Below are positions 35,470-44,307 of a stretch of DNA of 64,000 bases, in pieces. The notes below the pieces were generated by a model. It made no database searches. It saw nothing but the letters and a program-made list of their open reading frames with translations, and was not told where the DNA came from. Origin of the DNA: Haloferula luteola (lineage in GTDB: Bacteria; Verrucomicrobiota; Verrucomicrobiia; Verrucomicrobiales; Akkermansiaceae). The position numbers and the translations under genes are program-made. Location: positions 1-64,000 of the forward strand of contig NZ_JACHFD010000018.1 of assembly GCF_014201715.1 (NCBI RefSeq), given 5' to 3'. Within the stretch, counting starts at the first letter, position 1, and each line of letters opens with the position of its first letter.

Positions 35470-36366
35470 ATGGTTTACCGCATCCGCCATCGCACCACCT
35501 ATCTCTACGAGGACCCGGCCAATCTTTGCCACAACCTTGCCCGGCTGCGGCCCCTCGATCTGCCCACTCAGCAGTGCCTCAGCTTTCGGCTCAAGGTCAG
35601 TCCGCAGCCCGACATCTCGTCGTCTCACCTCGATGGGTTCGGCAACCATGTCGATTACTTCGCCATCCAACATCCCCACAGCGAGCTCACGATCGAGGCC
35701 GAAAGTCGCGTCGAGATGCGCCCACAAGCCCAGCTCCTGCTCGAAGCGTCCTGCCCATGGAATGAGGTCTCCGCACGCATCGAGACGCCGGGAGATCCCG
35801 AAACTGCCATGGCCAGAGAATCGACCCTTCCCTCGCGGATGATTCCTCGACTCCCACGCCTCACCGAACTGACCGCCAAAGACTTTCCTCAGGGCCGACC
35901 GCTGGTGGAAGCGGTTTCTGCCCTCAACGAGCGCATCTTTACCGAGTTCGAGTTCAAACCCGGATTCACCAATGTGGCCACTCCCGTCAGCGAGGTCTTC
36001 AAAACCCGTGCAGGGGTTTGCCAGGACTTCGCCCACCTCATGATCGCCGCCCTCCGCAACCTGGGCATCCCAGCGCGCTACGTTTCCGGCTATCTCGAAA
36101 CTCTCCCTCCACCCGGAAAGCCCAAGCTCATCGGCGCCGATGCCTCCCACGCTTGGGTCTCCGTCTTTGTTCCCGACCATGGTTGGATCGAATTCGATCC
36201 CACCAATAACCTTCGCCCCGGCCAACGCCACATCGTCGTCGCCTATGGCAGCGACTATGCCGATGTCAGCCCCATTCGTGGCGTGACCATGGGGGGAAGT
36301 GACCACCGGCTCCGCGTCGCCGTCGACGTCAACCCCGAGCCCTCCCCTCGCCCCCTCCCCCGTTAG
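35470..36366 (+). CDS. Transglutaminase-like cysteine protease family protein
   Basis: The start chosen is the ATG of MVYRIRHRTTYLYEDPANLC, directly at the N-terminal beta domain typical of this family; upstream in-frame sequence belongs to the end of the ATP-grasp/alpha-E gene. The 298-residue protein has the catalytic cysteine in 'TRAGVCQDFAHLMIAAL' near 183, the histidine in 'DASHAWVSVFVPDHGW' near 227 and the aspartate in 'EFDPTNN'. It is co-directional with the ATP-grasp/alpha-E gene and probably in its operon. Its end overlaps the convergent transglutaminase gene by four bases. Confidence 0.92.
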   Translation: MVYRIRHRTTYLYEDPANLCHNLARLRPLDLPTQQCLSFRLKVSPQPDISSSHLDGFGNHVDYFAIQHPHSELTIEAESRVEMRPQAQLLLEASCPWNEVSARIETPGDPETAMARESTLPSRMIPRLPRLTELTAKDFPQGRPLVEAVSALNERIFTEFEFKPGFTNVATPVSEVFKTRAGVCQDFAHLMIAALRNLGIPARYVSGYLETLPPPGKPKLIGADASHAWVSVFVPDHGWIEFDPTNNLRPGQRHIVVAYGSDYADVSPIRGVTMGGSDHRLRVAVDVNPEPSPRPLPR

Positions 36367-37241
36367 GCGATCGATGTTTCCGGCGAACTGAACTCCACCC
36401 CGACCGACATCGAAAGAAAAGCATTGGCCGGGCCCGAATAACGTCCCGACAACGGCATCACTCCGCGCGGATGGTGACTGGTTCCTGTCACAATGTGGCG
36501 ATGATCACACACCCTCCCCGTGGTGGGATCAAATCCCCGCCATCCCAGATGGGGAAAATACACCTCGGTCCATGCATGGGTCGACCCTCTTGCCGCCCGA
36601 GTCGCCGGGCAGTCGAGATACCCACTCGCAAATCGCGCAGCGATCCCCAGGTGACGCAAGGTCTCCATCATCAACGTCGCGGAATCCCGGCAGGACCCGG
36701 ACCCCAACGCCAAGGTCGATCCCGGCGATTGCACCCCCTTGCTCTCACGTCGTTGGTATTTCACGGCATCCTTGATGCACTCGGTCAACCGAACCACGAA
36801 TGCTTCGATGCTCGGAAAATCGGTCGGCTTCGGCAAACTCGTCAACCAACCTTGCAGCGCCTGGGTTTCTTCTGGAAACACCGGAGCCAGATAGGCCGCC
36901 GCCACTCCTTGCTCAATGCCGTCATACTCCGGAGGATAAGCGCTGGGACTGTGGTCAAAAGTCGGCGGCGAAGAAGGATCGAAAAAACGTCGGACCACCA
37001 CCTCTGAAATCACTTCCAGCGTGGTCGACTCCCCTTCCATGCGCGCCCACGCCACCGAATTCCCGAAAATATCACGCGTCCACGTCACCGACGCCTCTGG
37101 GGACACACTCAACTGATGCGACTCCACCCGCAAATCGTGGCCCTCGCGCGGCCGCATCACCAACCGGTGGGTGCCGAATCGCACCGGAAACGCGTAGCGA
37201 TATTCCGTGCGATGCCGAATGTGAAGCAAGTGGTCGTCCAT
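36363..37241 (-). CDS. Transglutaminase-like protein, second of the locus on minus strand
   Basis: The ATG at 37239-37241 overlaps the upstream stop by one base (TGATG), indicating coupling; a TTG one codon earlier is less likely. The 292-residue protein has the N-terminal beta domain ('HLLHIRHRTEYRYAFPVRFG') and the catalytic triad: cysteine in 'GSGSCRDSATLMMETL' near 184, histidine in 'GSTHAWTEVYFPHLGW' near 224 and aspartate in 'GFDPTTG'. The cysteine motif GSCRDSA is closer to that of the DUF2126 protein than to the plus-strand paralogue (AGVCQDFA). Confidence 0.9.
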   Translation of the reverse strand: MDDHLLHIRHRTEYRYAFPVRFGTHRLVMRPREGHDLRVESHQLSVSPEASVTWTRDIFGNSVAWARMEGESTTLEVISEVVVRRFFDPSSPPTFDHSPSAYPPEYDGIEQGVAAAYLAPVFPEETQALQGWLTSLPKPTDFPSIEAFVVRLTECIKDAVKYQRRESKGVQSPGSTLALGSGSCRDSATLMMETLRHLGIAARFASGYLDCPATRAARGSTHAWTEVYFPHLGWRGFDPTTGRVCDHRHIVTGTSHHPRGVMPLSGRYSGPANAFLSMSVGVEFSSPETSIA

Positions 37242-38083
37242 CAAGGTTCCAGGTTCACGGCTCGCCCTTGAAGATCCTCACGGTGCAAAGGTTGAAAATC
37301 CGATGACTCACACGAGACCTTCATCGAAGTCAGATTCATCGCTCCAAAAATCGTCGCCAGTGACGCATCTGCCGCATCCCGTCCGGAAGCAATCCTCACC
37401 AATCCATTGGGGGCAGCAAGCCGGGTCGGATCGAAAACAAACCAATCGCCCCCCACACAGACTTCAAAACACGCATGAAAATCCTGCGGCTTCATTCCAC
37501 AGGCATACCCGGTAAAGTAGCGAGCGGGAATCGATAAAGCGCGGCACAAGGCGATTCCGAGATGCGCGAAATCACGGCACACCCCTGCCCGCTCCACCAG
37601 AGTTTCACAGGCCCCGGTACTCGCGTTGGAGATGCCCGGCACATAACTGACATTCTGGAAAATCCAATCGGAGATCGCCTGCGCCTGAGCGAGCGGATGA
37701 TCGATCTTTCCAAACAACTGCCCCGCCAAACGATAGAGTCGATCCGACTCACAGTAACGACTCGGGAACAAATACGGCAGCGCTACCCGCGGCAAATGAC
37801 CGACCGGAACATCCCGGATGTCGCGAATCCGCTGAGAGTCCGGATGCGTCTCGACCTCCACTTCATAGACCAACTTGAGTTCCTCCTGATCTCCCGTGGC
37901 CACCCGAACATAGCGGTTCTGTCCAATCTCCAATGGGAAAATCTCGCAACGCACTCCCTCATTCACGGAGAACGTCTCCTGAATCAACTGTTGGTTGGGC
38001 GTCGAAAGCGCATGCAGTGAAAGCAGCACCGTACTGGGCTGCAATACCTGATAGATCAACTCAACCTGGATTTGGAACGGCAT
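37241..38083 (-). CDS. Transglutaminase-like protein, first of the locus on minus strand
   Basis: The start is the ATG of MPFQIQVELIYQ; a TTG six codons upstream is unlikely. The 280-residue protein has the beta domain ('VLLSLHALSTPNQQLIQETF') and the catalytic cysteine in 'ERAGVCRDFAHLGIALCRAL' near 168. The histidine region 'DFHACFEVCVGGDWFVFDPT' has HA-C in place of HAW. It forms a coupled pair with the following transglutaminase gene. Together with two further paralogues and the ATP-grasp/alpha-E protein it makes one functional locus. Confidence 0.9.
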   Translation of the reverse strand: MPFQIQVELIYQVLQPSTVLLSLHALSTPNQQLIQETFSVNEGVRCEIFPLEIGQNRYVRVATGDQEELKLVYEVEVETHPDSQRIRDIRDVPVGHLPRVALPYLFPSRYCESDRLYRLAGQLFGKIDHPLAQAQAISDWIFQNVSYVPGISNASTGACETLVERAGVCRDFAHLGIALCRALSIPARYFTGYACGMKPQDFHACFEVCVGGDWFVFDPTRLAAPNGLVRIASGRDAADASLATIFGAMNLTSMKVSCESSDFQPLHREDLQGRAVNLEP

Positions 38084-38155
38084 GGGGGAACTTCCACCCA
38101 ATCCACTCCACGTAAAGAGGCATCCCCGCCCCAGCTTTGCGCACGATTGAGCCGC

Positions 38156-39007
38156 TCAAACCTTCGCAAGAGCCAGAAGCTGGCGAATGCGGTCCGGATC
38201 GACGGCCGTTGATTTCGCCACAAATCCACGTGCGTGCGCGAAATGCACATCCTCCTCCCCATCAATCTGAGTGAAGTCAAATCGCGGATCGTCATTGTGC
38301 CGGGAGAGACCATACCCGGTGCTGCGCCGGTCCGGATACACCAACGCCGCCACCTCCGACTCCAGACCCGCCTCCTCAAGGTAGCGACCGATGCCCGCAG
38401 AGGGCTCCGCCGGCATGGGTTCCGTCCGCGGCAAAAAGAGCACTTTCAAACCCTCAACTTCCCACACCTCCGCATGCTGCCCAACAAACAAAATCCGCTC
38501 CCGGAGAGTATGCAAAAACTCCACCAGATCCGCACCGATCCACCGCATCACCTCATACAGGGGATCACCGGACTCCAGCCGGGAACACTTCGCAAAACGC
38601 CGCAACAACGTGACATCCACTGGTGAAATCAATCGCGCCAGAACATCGCGATCCACCCCCAGCCAAGCCGCCGTCGCATTCGGCCCCGTCACATCGAAGC
38701 GCTCCGCCGTTTCCAGCCAGTCACAGAAACTCCGAGCATCGTCGTAGACCCCCAGATCCATCAGCACCAAGCTCAATGCGCAGCATGGCGGTGCCTCGAC
38801 CGGAAACTGGTGGTGATCAAAATTCCGCTTGGCCGGGACATGCTCACCCCCAACGTCCACGACCGCTGTCTGCGCATCCTCAAGGTCGTCCGCAGTCGGT
38901 TCGCGGCGCACGATGGGCACGCCGTGGAGCCCAGCCAGCACGGCGCAGGCCAGGAATTCGTCCTTATGGGCGCTGCCCGGGTGAGTGAGGATTTGTCGGA
39001 TGGCCAT
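38156..39007 (-). CDS. MYG1/UPF0160 family protein, putative metal-dependent phosphohydrolase
   Basis: A 283-residue protein with the MYG1 family signature: 'THPGSAHKDEFLACAVLAG' at the N-terminus, 'AVVDVGGEHVPAKRNFDHHQ' with the DHH-like metal-binding motif, and 'TGYGLSRHNDDPRF' plus 'HARGFVAKS' at the C-terminus. Eukaryotic MYG1 is a 3'-5' RNA exonuclease, and bacterial members are assumed to be related nucleases. The gene lies 72 bases upstream of the transglutaminase pair on the same strand and may share a transcript, but no functional link is evident. Confidence 0.85.
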   Translation of the reverse strand: MAIRQILTHPGSAHKDEFLACAVLAGLHGVPIVRREPTADDLEDAQTAVVDVGGEHVPAKRNFDHHQFPVEAPPCCALSLVLMDLGVYDDARSFCDWLETAERFDVTGPNATAAWLGVDRDVLARLISPVDVTLLRRFAKCSRLESGDPLYEVMRWIGADLVEFLHTLRERILFVGQHAEVWEVEGLKVLFLPRTEPMPAEPSAGIGRYLEEAGLESEVAALVYPDRRSTGYGLSRHNDDPRFDFTQIDGEEDVHFAHARGFVAKSTAVDPDRIRQLLALAKV

Positions 39008-39054
39008 CGGCCGGCATCCTTTTCACTCGGCTCCCGCTGGCAAGCCCGGATCGA

Positions 39055-39849
39055 TCACTTGAAGGTCATGGTGAAGTGAGCCTCTCCTTTCGGATCCGCT
39101 TCAGGATGGTGGATCCAATTCACGCCAATTCCTTGGTAGAGAGGCTTTTCTCCGCCATTCCAAAGTTCGAAAAGGCCTCCTTTTTCGGTCTCAAACGTCA
39201 CCCGTGCATCATAGGGTTCAAGATCGAGCCGCGCCGCCGTGAACCCCTCACCCGTCACCTCATCCCCGTTCACCGAGTCCCAGCCATCCCACCGAACTTT
39301 CTCCCCATCGGCACGGACAAACTCATACCGATCTCCCTTGGTTCCGTCCTCCAGCTTCTTCTCGTCCTTTTGGTTGTAGTAGAGATTCGGAATCTTCACC
39401 CGCCACCCAAAACGCAGCTCTTTGTTCGCCAGGGAACCCTTTTCCACCAAGCGACCCTTGGCCCGCACACTCGCTCCATCGATTTCCAGAGTCACCTCAA
39501 ACACCGCCCCGCCGGTCACTGTTCCACGATAGGAAATCCTTTCCGCCTGATCGCTCTTTTCCGAAAGCGCCGTCCAGCCATTCAACTCGGTCTTTTTCGT
39601 GACCGGACCACGCCCGGACCGCAATTCCTCAATCACTGGCGTCAGTCGGATCCACTGCTTGTTGTAAATCGTCTCATCCCGATTCTTCATCGGCATCAGA
39701 AACGCCTCACCTTCCCGGTTCACGCCGAAGCGGAACTTTCTCGACTCATACCCTGCGAACCATCCGGTCCAGGGCTTTCCATCAAGTTGGGGGAGCATGT
39801 CGGCCGGAGCCCACTGCGTCAGGAGGAGCAACAAGGGGAGAACTTTCAT
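39055..39849 (-). CDS. Exported protein of unknown function
   Basis: The ATG of MKVLPLLLLLTQWAPADM is preferred because it starts a signal peptide; two codons upstream another ATG-preceded version (MAGMKV) is equally possible. The 264-residue product is beta-rich ('YESRKFRFGVNREGEAFLM', 'GRLVEKGSLANKELRFGWRV') and ends 'EAHFTMTFK'. It resembles no catalytic family that I recognise and may be a beta-sandwich carbohydrate or lipid binding protein. It is divergent from the small conserved gene at 39944. Confidence 0.65.
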   Translation of the reverse strand: MKVLPLLLLLTQWAPADMLPQLDGKPWTGWFAGYESRKFRFGVNREGEAFLMPMKNRDETIYNKQWIRLTPVIEELRSGRGPVTKKTELNGWTALSEKSDQAERISYRGTVTGGAVFEVTLEIDGASVRAKGRLVEKGSLANKELRFGWRVKIPNLYYNQKDEKKLEDGTKGDRYEFVRADGEKVRWDGWDSVNGDEVTGEGFTAARLDLEPYDARVTFETEKGGLFELWNGGEKPLYQGIGVNWIHHPEADPKGEAHFTMTFK

Positions 39850-39943
39850 CCCCGCCATTGGGACATGCAAAATGGCAAAAAAGCCAGTCACGAATCCGAC
39901 ACGGGCCTTGGCCCTCCAGCCCGAATCTGGAAGCGTGAACCTC

Positions 39944-40240
39944 ATGACCACCGAGGAACTCGCCCATTCCGCCCGCCACGACGACTCCCCTCCCGCTGAA
40001 TTGGATGCCATTTCTCGGGCCCTTTGGTGGGCTCGAAACGGCCAGTGGGAAGCCGCGCACGATCTCTGCCAGGAAATTCCCGGACCGTTCGGAGCCTGGA
40101 TTCACGCCTGGCTCCATCGGGAAGAGGGCGACTATGGCAATGCCTGCTACTGGTATGCCCGCGCCAATCGCCCCGCCCCCGCTGTCGACGCTTCGCTGGA
40201 ACACGAGTGGTTCACACTCGCCGAAGCCCGGGAGCCGTAA
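39944..40240 (+). CDS. Small conserved protein of about 98 residues
   Basis: The start is the ATG of MTTEELAHSARHDDSPP; the longer frame upstream runs antisense to the neighbouring gene. The sequence 'ALWWARNGQWEAAHDLCQE' and 'GAWIHAWLHREEGDYGNACYWYARA' match a widespread small uncharacterised protein family that I recall by its 'HxxEGDxxNAxYWYxRA' motif. It is helical, like a short repeat protein, and its function is unknown. A hairpin follows about 45 bases after the stop. Confidence 0.8.
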   Translation: MTTEELAHSARHDDSPPAELDAISRALWWARNGQWEAAHDLCQEIPGPFGAWIHAWLHREEGDYGNACYWYARANRPAPAVDASLEHEWFTLAEAREP

Positions 40241-40285
40241 GACCGGCGTACCCTCTCATCAATTCCGCCCCCTGAAGGAAAGCCA

Positions 40286-40320
40286 AACGACCCCGCCCGC
40301 TCGGCGCAGGCAGGGTCGTT
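40286..40320. terminator. Hairpin between convergent genes
   Basis: AACGACCC at 40286-40293 pairs with GGGTCGTT at 40313-40320, extended by GCC/GGC after one mismatch. It lies between the stop of the small conserved gene and the end of the convergent GH92 gene. The T-run is short on both strands, so a bidirectional terminator is plausible but not certain. Confidence 0.5.
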
Positions 40321-40338
40321 CCCTTAAGCGTTCACCCT

Positions 40339-43300
40339 TTACCGGGCGGCAGGAGGCCGCGCCGCGGACTTCGCCAGCAGCTCGATTTCCGACAACACGA
40401 TCTTCCCATCCGGGCGGGTCATGCTCAGCCGATACTGGCGAAACGCTCCCGGCTTTTGAATCTGCATCGGCAAGGTCTGGCGCCGGTGGGCAAAAACTCG
40501 CCCGCTCCGGGAGTCGATCTCCGACCACAGGTTGCCGTTTTGGCTACCCTCCAATTTCCATGAAACGGGATCGGCCTCTTCGCGCCCTGCCGTCAGCGTG
40601 TAGAACGTCGCCACATGCTCATCCGAAGGGAGCTCAATGGTCACTTCACCCGTTCCTTCGCCAACGGTCACCTCCGTGGCCGAGGAGTTGTCGAACAAGG
40701 CCGCAGCATCCTGACCGTCCCCGATCTGCACCCGCGCTTCGCCCAGATTCAGAATATCCGAGAGGGGACGTGCCACCTCCCCTCCCTCGGTCAATGACGG
40801 CGGAGCTTCCTCCGGTGCTGCACCCCAACGAGAAGGCTTCGCCCCCAACACAAACTCCAACTTTCCTCCCTCTTGGAACATCGAAGAATCGATCGACGTC
40901 GAAGCGTAAGGCTTTCCGTCCACCTTCAGCGACTGAATGTAAACCGTCGATGAGTCATTGCCCGGCGCCGAAATGACCAACTCCTTCCCGTTGCTCAGAT
41001 GCACCGTTGCCTTCTCATACAACGGCGAACCGATCACCAACTGGTCCGAGCCCACCTGCAGAGGATAGAGCCCCAAAGCGTTGAACAAATACCATGCGGA
41101 CATTTCACCATTGTCCTCATCGCCTGCATATCCTTGACCAATCTCCGATCCGGTAAAGGACCGCTGCAAAGCCTCGCGCACGATCTTCTGCGACTTCGCC
41201 GGAGCTCCGGCACCATTGTAAATGAAGGGCACGTGATGGCTCACCTGATTGCTCACCCCCCATTGGCCAAAACGAGCATCGCGGGCCTCCACCTCTTCGT
41301 GAATCGGACCCAGAGACGTTTCGGGTGTCGAGAAAAACACATCCATCTTCTTCTCCAATCCGGCACGGCCGCCATACAAATTGGCCAAACCATTCGGATC
41401 ATGCGGAGCATGATAGGAGAAGTTCCATCCATTCGTCTCCGTGTAGGGACCGAACCATTTCGTCGGATCGTAATTCTCAGGCGAAACAGCGAAGGTGCCG
41501 TCTGCATTGCGGGCTTGGAAGAACCCAATCGCGGGGTCGAACAAGTTCACATAATTCAAGGCACGCTCCAACAGGTAGGCACTTTCCTCACGCAGGATCG
41601 AGCGACGTTCCTCGGGAGTCGCGGGATCCTCTGCCAAGGCCGCCGCCATATTTCCAATGCCAAAATCGTTGATGTAGCCTTCCGTCGCCCACGAAACACT
41701 TTCGTGCTCACGTGCCGACGAATACCCAAGGAACAACGATGTCGTCAGGCCCTTACGACCCACGCTTTGATTGTCCGACGGCACCGTGGCATTCTTCATG
41801 GCGGCGTCGTACGTTGCCAATGGATCCTTCAGCGGCACACCCCGCAGGTAAGCATCGGCAAACGCCACATCCGAGCTCGTACCCGTCATGATGTTGGCGT
41901 ATCCCGGCGATGACCAACGCGCGATCCAACCTCCCGCTCGATATTGATCCACGAAGCCATCGATCAGGTCGGCCGCAATTTCCGGATACAACAATGCGTA
42001 GGCGGGCCACGCCGTCCGGTAAGTATCCCAGAAGCCGTTGTTCACATACATGCGACCCGAGACAATCTCCGCCCCGGTCTTTTCTGCCGTGCTTCGCTCC
42101 ACTGGTCGACTCACCGGACTCGCATAACGAAAATCCGGTTTCTCTTCCGTTCCCACGTTCTCAAAGTGGACGTTCGGATAGACATTGAGGCGATAGAGAC
42201 AGCTATAGAGAGAAACCAATTCGGTCTCCGAGGCCCCCTCCACTTCCACCACCCCCAGACGCTCATTCCATTCCTTGCGAGCCTCCTCACGCACTTCATC
42301 GAACGACTTCTCTCCGACCTCCATGGCGAGGTTCTTTTCCGCCTGCTCGAGGCTGATCAGCGAGGTCGCCACGCGTACCGTAACCACCTTGTCGCCAGTA
42401 GTATCAAACGTGGCGTACTTCGTCAGAGCCCGCCCCCCGGGAGCGAGACCAGTGCTCTTCGGAACGCGATCAAACTTTCCAGCCAGAAACATGCGCGACT
42501 GCCCCACTCGGAATCCCGCACCATGATCGACCCAGCCGGTCACCCGGCCCGTTGCGGGGTCAATGGTCATTTCCCCATCCCCTGTCGGCGTATCCATGAC
42601 CACGCTCCCCGCATCCCCTGGAAAAGTGAAACGGAAGATCATCCCACGGTTCGTCGGCGTCATCTCCGCCTTCACCTGATTCGACAAATCCACTCCGTAG
42701 TAGTCGGGCTGTGCGACCTCATCATCATGGTCGAAAGGCACCGCCCGGGCGTGGTGACCGCCAGGAGGAGTTTCTCCTCCCGCCACCGGCATCATCGAGA
42801 ATTGATTCCGATCCCCCATCCATGGGCTCGGCTGGTGGGACACCGCCAATCCTTCAAGGCGCGTGCGGTTCTGCGCGTCATTGTCCGATTGCCAGGCATA
42901 CTCGCGCGAAGATGCGCCCGCGTTGGTCACTGGCACCAAAAAATTGAAGCCATTCGGAACGCAGGTGATCGCCTCGTTCGATCCACGGGAAAAGGCACCC
43001 GACGAATTCGTCCCGCGACGAGTATCCACATAGTGAGTCAGGCTGGAACCATCGATGCGCGCCGGCTCCTGCTCGATCTTGATGTCATCGATCCAGCCCT
43101 GAAACTCCGTCGTTTCACTGGCACCGCCGTTGTCGTATGAAATCTGGATCGCCTCGATCGTTTTTCCCTCCGCAAGGGATCCCAAATCAATGCGGACGTT
43201 GTTCCACTGGTTTGGATACAGCACCTTGCCGGCACCCTGACCATGTGCGGTCGCCGAAATCTCATACGCATCCACAGGATCGAGACTCGAAAGCTGAGTG

Positions 43301-44214
43301 CCATCCGTGAACCGCAAGTTCAAGGCCGTGAACGTCGAAGGATACTGAAGATCGTTGCCCGTAAGCTCAGGGAAAATCTGGTAGCTCAGACGGGCATTCT
43401 TCCCAACGGGAATCTTCACATCAAAGAGACGGTTCATCGCATATCCCCGCCCTTCTCCCGTATGGCGGCCAGCGTAGCGCATCGCTTTCACCCCATCCCA
43501 GCCCACCATAGGCTTGATGTTGTAGCCGGATGAAGGCCCGCTGCCGATCTCCGTCGTCATCGGCGACGCCTTGGCCATCGACGACTCCTTGGGAATGAGG
43601 TCCCAGCTCGCGAGCTGAAAGCGATCGCCCTCTTGAATCGAATCGATCTTCAACTGATAGAAGCGATACCGCTTTGGCGAACGCAGAGTGAACCGCTTCG
43701 TCTGGCCGCGCTGGCGAGGTCCCCAGCTTTCGCCGCTTCGAGCGTCGAGTTCCTTCCAGTCCTTGCCGTCATCGGATCCCAGCACCTTCCAATCGCGCGG
43801 GTCGCGCTCAGCGTGGTCATTCCCCGAGGTCAGGGTGTAGGCCACCGCCTCGCCCGGCTCGGAAAGTTCATACTGAATCCAGCCATTCGGACGAAAGGCC
43901 AGCCACTTCGAGCCCCCATCATCATCGGCAGCTCTCTCAGCGGTTTCATTCGGTGGATTCTCCGCCGAGGCGGTGACCTTGGCGATCGACTTCATCAGGG
44001 CATTCGGCACGCGGCCTTGCACATTCTTTTGAATCGCTTGTCCGCCGGACGCGTGTTCTGCCTGGTTCTCGAGAGCCTTCGGAGTTTCCCCGTCCTCGAA
44101 AGAGGCTTGGAAATCCACGGCGGCAAGAGGAGCGATCCCTGCAAAAAGCAGGGCAGTCGTCAGCAGCCTTTGTCGGCTGGACGGAAACATCAGGGTTGCT
44201 TGGGTTGGATACAT
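40339..44214 (-). CDS. GH92 alpha-mannosidase, secreted
   Basis: The ATG at 44214 gives 1291 residues; a TTG 11 codons upstream and another ATG eight codons downstream are alternatives. A signal peptide ('RLLTTALLFAGIAPLAA') precedes a carbohydrate-binding F5/8-like region with 'AERAADDDGGSKWLAFRPN'. The GH92 part starts near 'HYVDTRRGTNSSG' and includes 'NNGFWDTYRTAWPAYALLYPE', 'GTSSDVAFADAYLRG' and the catalytic-region motif 'GDEDNGEMSAWYLFNALG', all typical of GH92 exo-alpha-mannosidases that need calcium. A second F5/8-like domain closes the protein. It follows the DUF1552 gene by about 90 bases on the same strand. Confidence 0.92.
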   Translation of the reverse strand: MYPTQATLMFPSSRQRLLTTALLFAGIAPLAAVDFQASFEDGETPKALENQAEHASGGQAIQKNVQGRVPNALMKSIAKVTASAENPPNETAERAADDDGGSKWLAFRPNGWIQYELSEPGEAVAYTLTSGNDHAERDPRDWKVLGSDDGKDWKELDARSGESWGPRQRGQTKRFTLRSPKRYRFYQLKIDSIQEGDRFQLASWDLIPKESSMAKASPMTTEIGSGPSSGYNIKPMVGWDGVKAMRYAGRHTGEGRGYAMNRLFDVKIPVGKNARLSYQIFPELTGNDLQYPSTFTALNLRFTDGTQLSSLDPVDAYEISATAHGQGAGKVLYPNQWNNVRIDLGSLAEGKTIEAIQISYDNGGASETTEFQGWIDDIKIEQEPARIDGSSLTHYVDTRRGTNSSGAFSRGSNEAITCVPNGFNFLVPVTNAGASSREYAWQSDNDAQNRTRLEGLAVSHQPSPWMGDRNQFSMMPVAGGETPPGGHHARAVPFDHDDEVAQPDYYGVDLSNQVKAEMTPTNRGMIFRFTFPGDAGSVVMDTPTGDGEMTIDPATGRVTGWVDHGAGFRVGQSRMFLAGKFDRVPKSTGLAPGGRALTKYATFDTTGDKVVTVRVATSLISLEQAEKNLAMEVGEKSFDEVREEARKEWNERLGVVEVEGASETELVSLYSCLYRLNVYPNVHFENVGTEEKPDFRYASPVSRPVERSTAEKTGAEIVSGRMYVNNGFWDTYRTAWPAYALLYPEIAADLIDGFVDQYRAGGWIARWSSPGYANIMTGTSSDVAFADAYLRGVPLKDPLATYDAAMKNATVPSDNQSVGRKGLTTSLFLGYSSAREHESVSWATEGYINDFGIGNMAAALAEDPATPEERRSILREESAYLLERALNYVNLFDPAIGFFQARNADGTFAVSPENYDPTKWFGPYTETNGWNFSYHAPHDPNGLANLYGGRAGLEKKMDVFFSTPETSLGPIHEEVEARDARFGQWGVSNQVSHHVPFIYNGAGAPAKSQKIVREALQRSFTGSEIGQGYAGDEDNGEMSAWYLFNALGLYPLQVGSDQLVIGSPLYEKATVHLSNGKELVISAPGNDSSTVYIQSLKVDGKPYASTSIDSSMFQEGGKLEFVLGAKPSRWGAAPEEAPPSLTEGGEVARPLSDILNLGEARVQIGDGQDAAALFDNSSATEVTVGEGTGEVTIELPSDEHVATFYTLTAGREEADPVSWKLEGSQNGNLWSEIDSRSGRVFAHRRQTLPMQIQKPGAFRQYRLSMTRPDGKIVLSEIELLAKSAARPPAAR

Positions 44215-44307
44215 GAATCGGAAATTACAAAGAAGATGCGATGCCAATCCCGCCGCGAAGACGACGGCTAGGGAATCTTCGTACTAGAGAAATCGAAGTC
44301 AGAGTCG

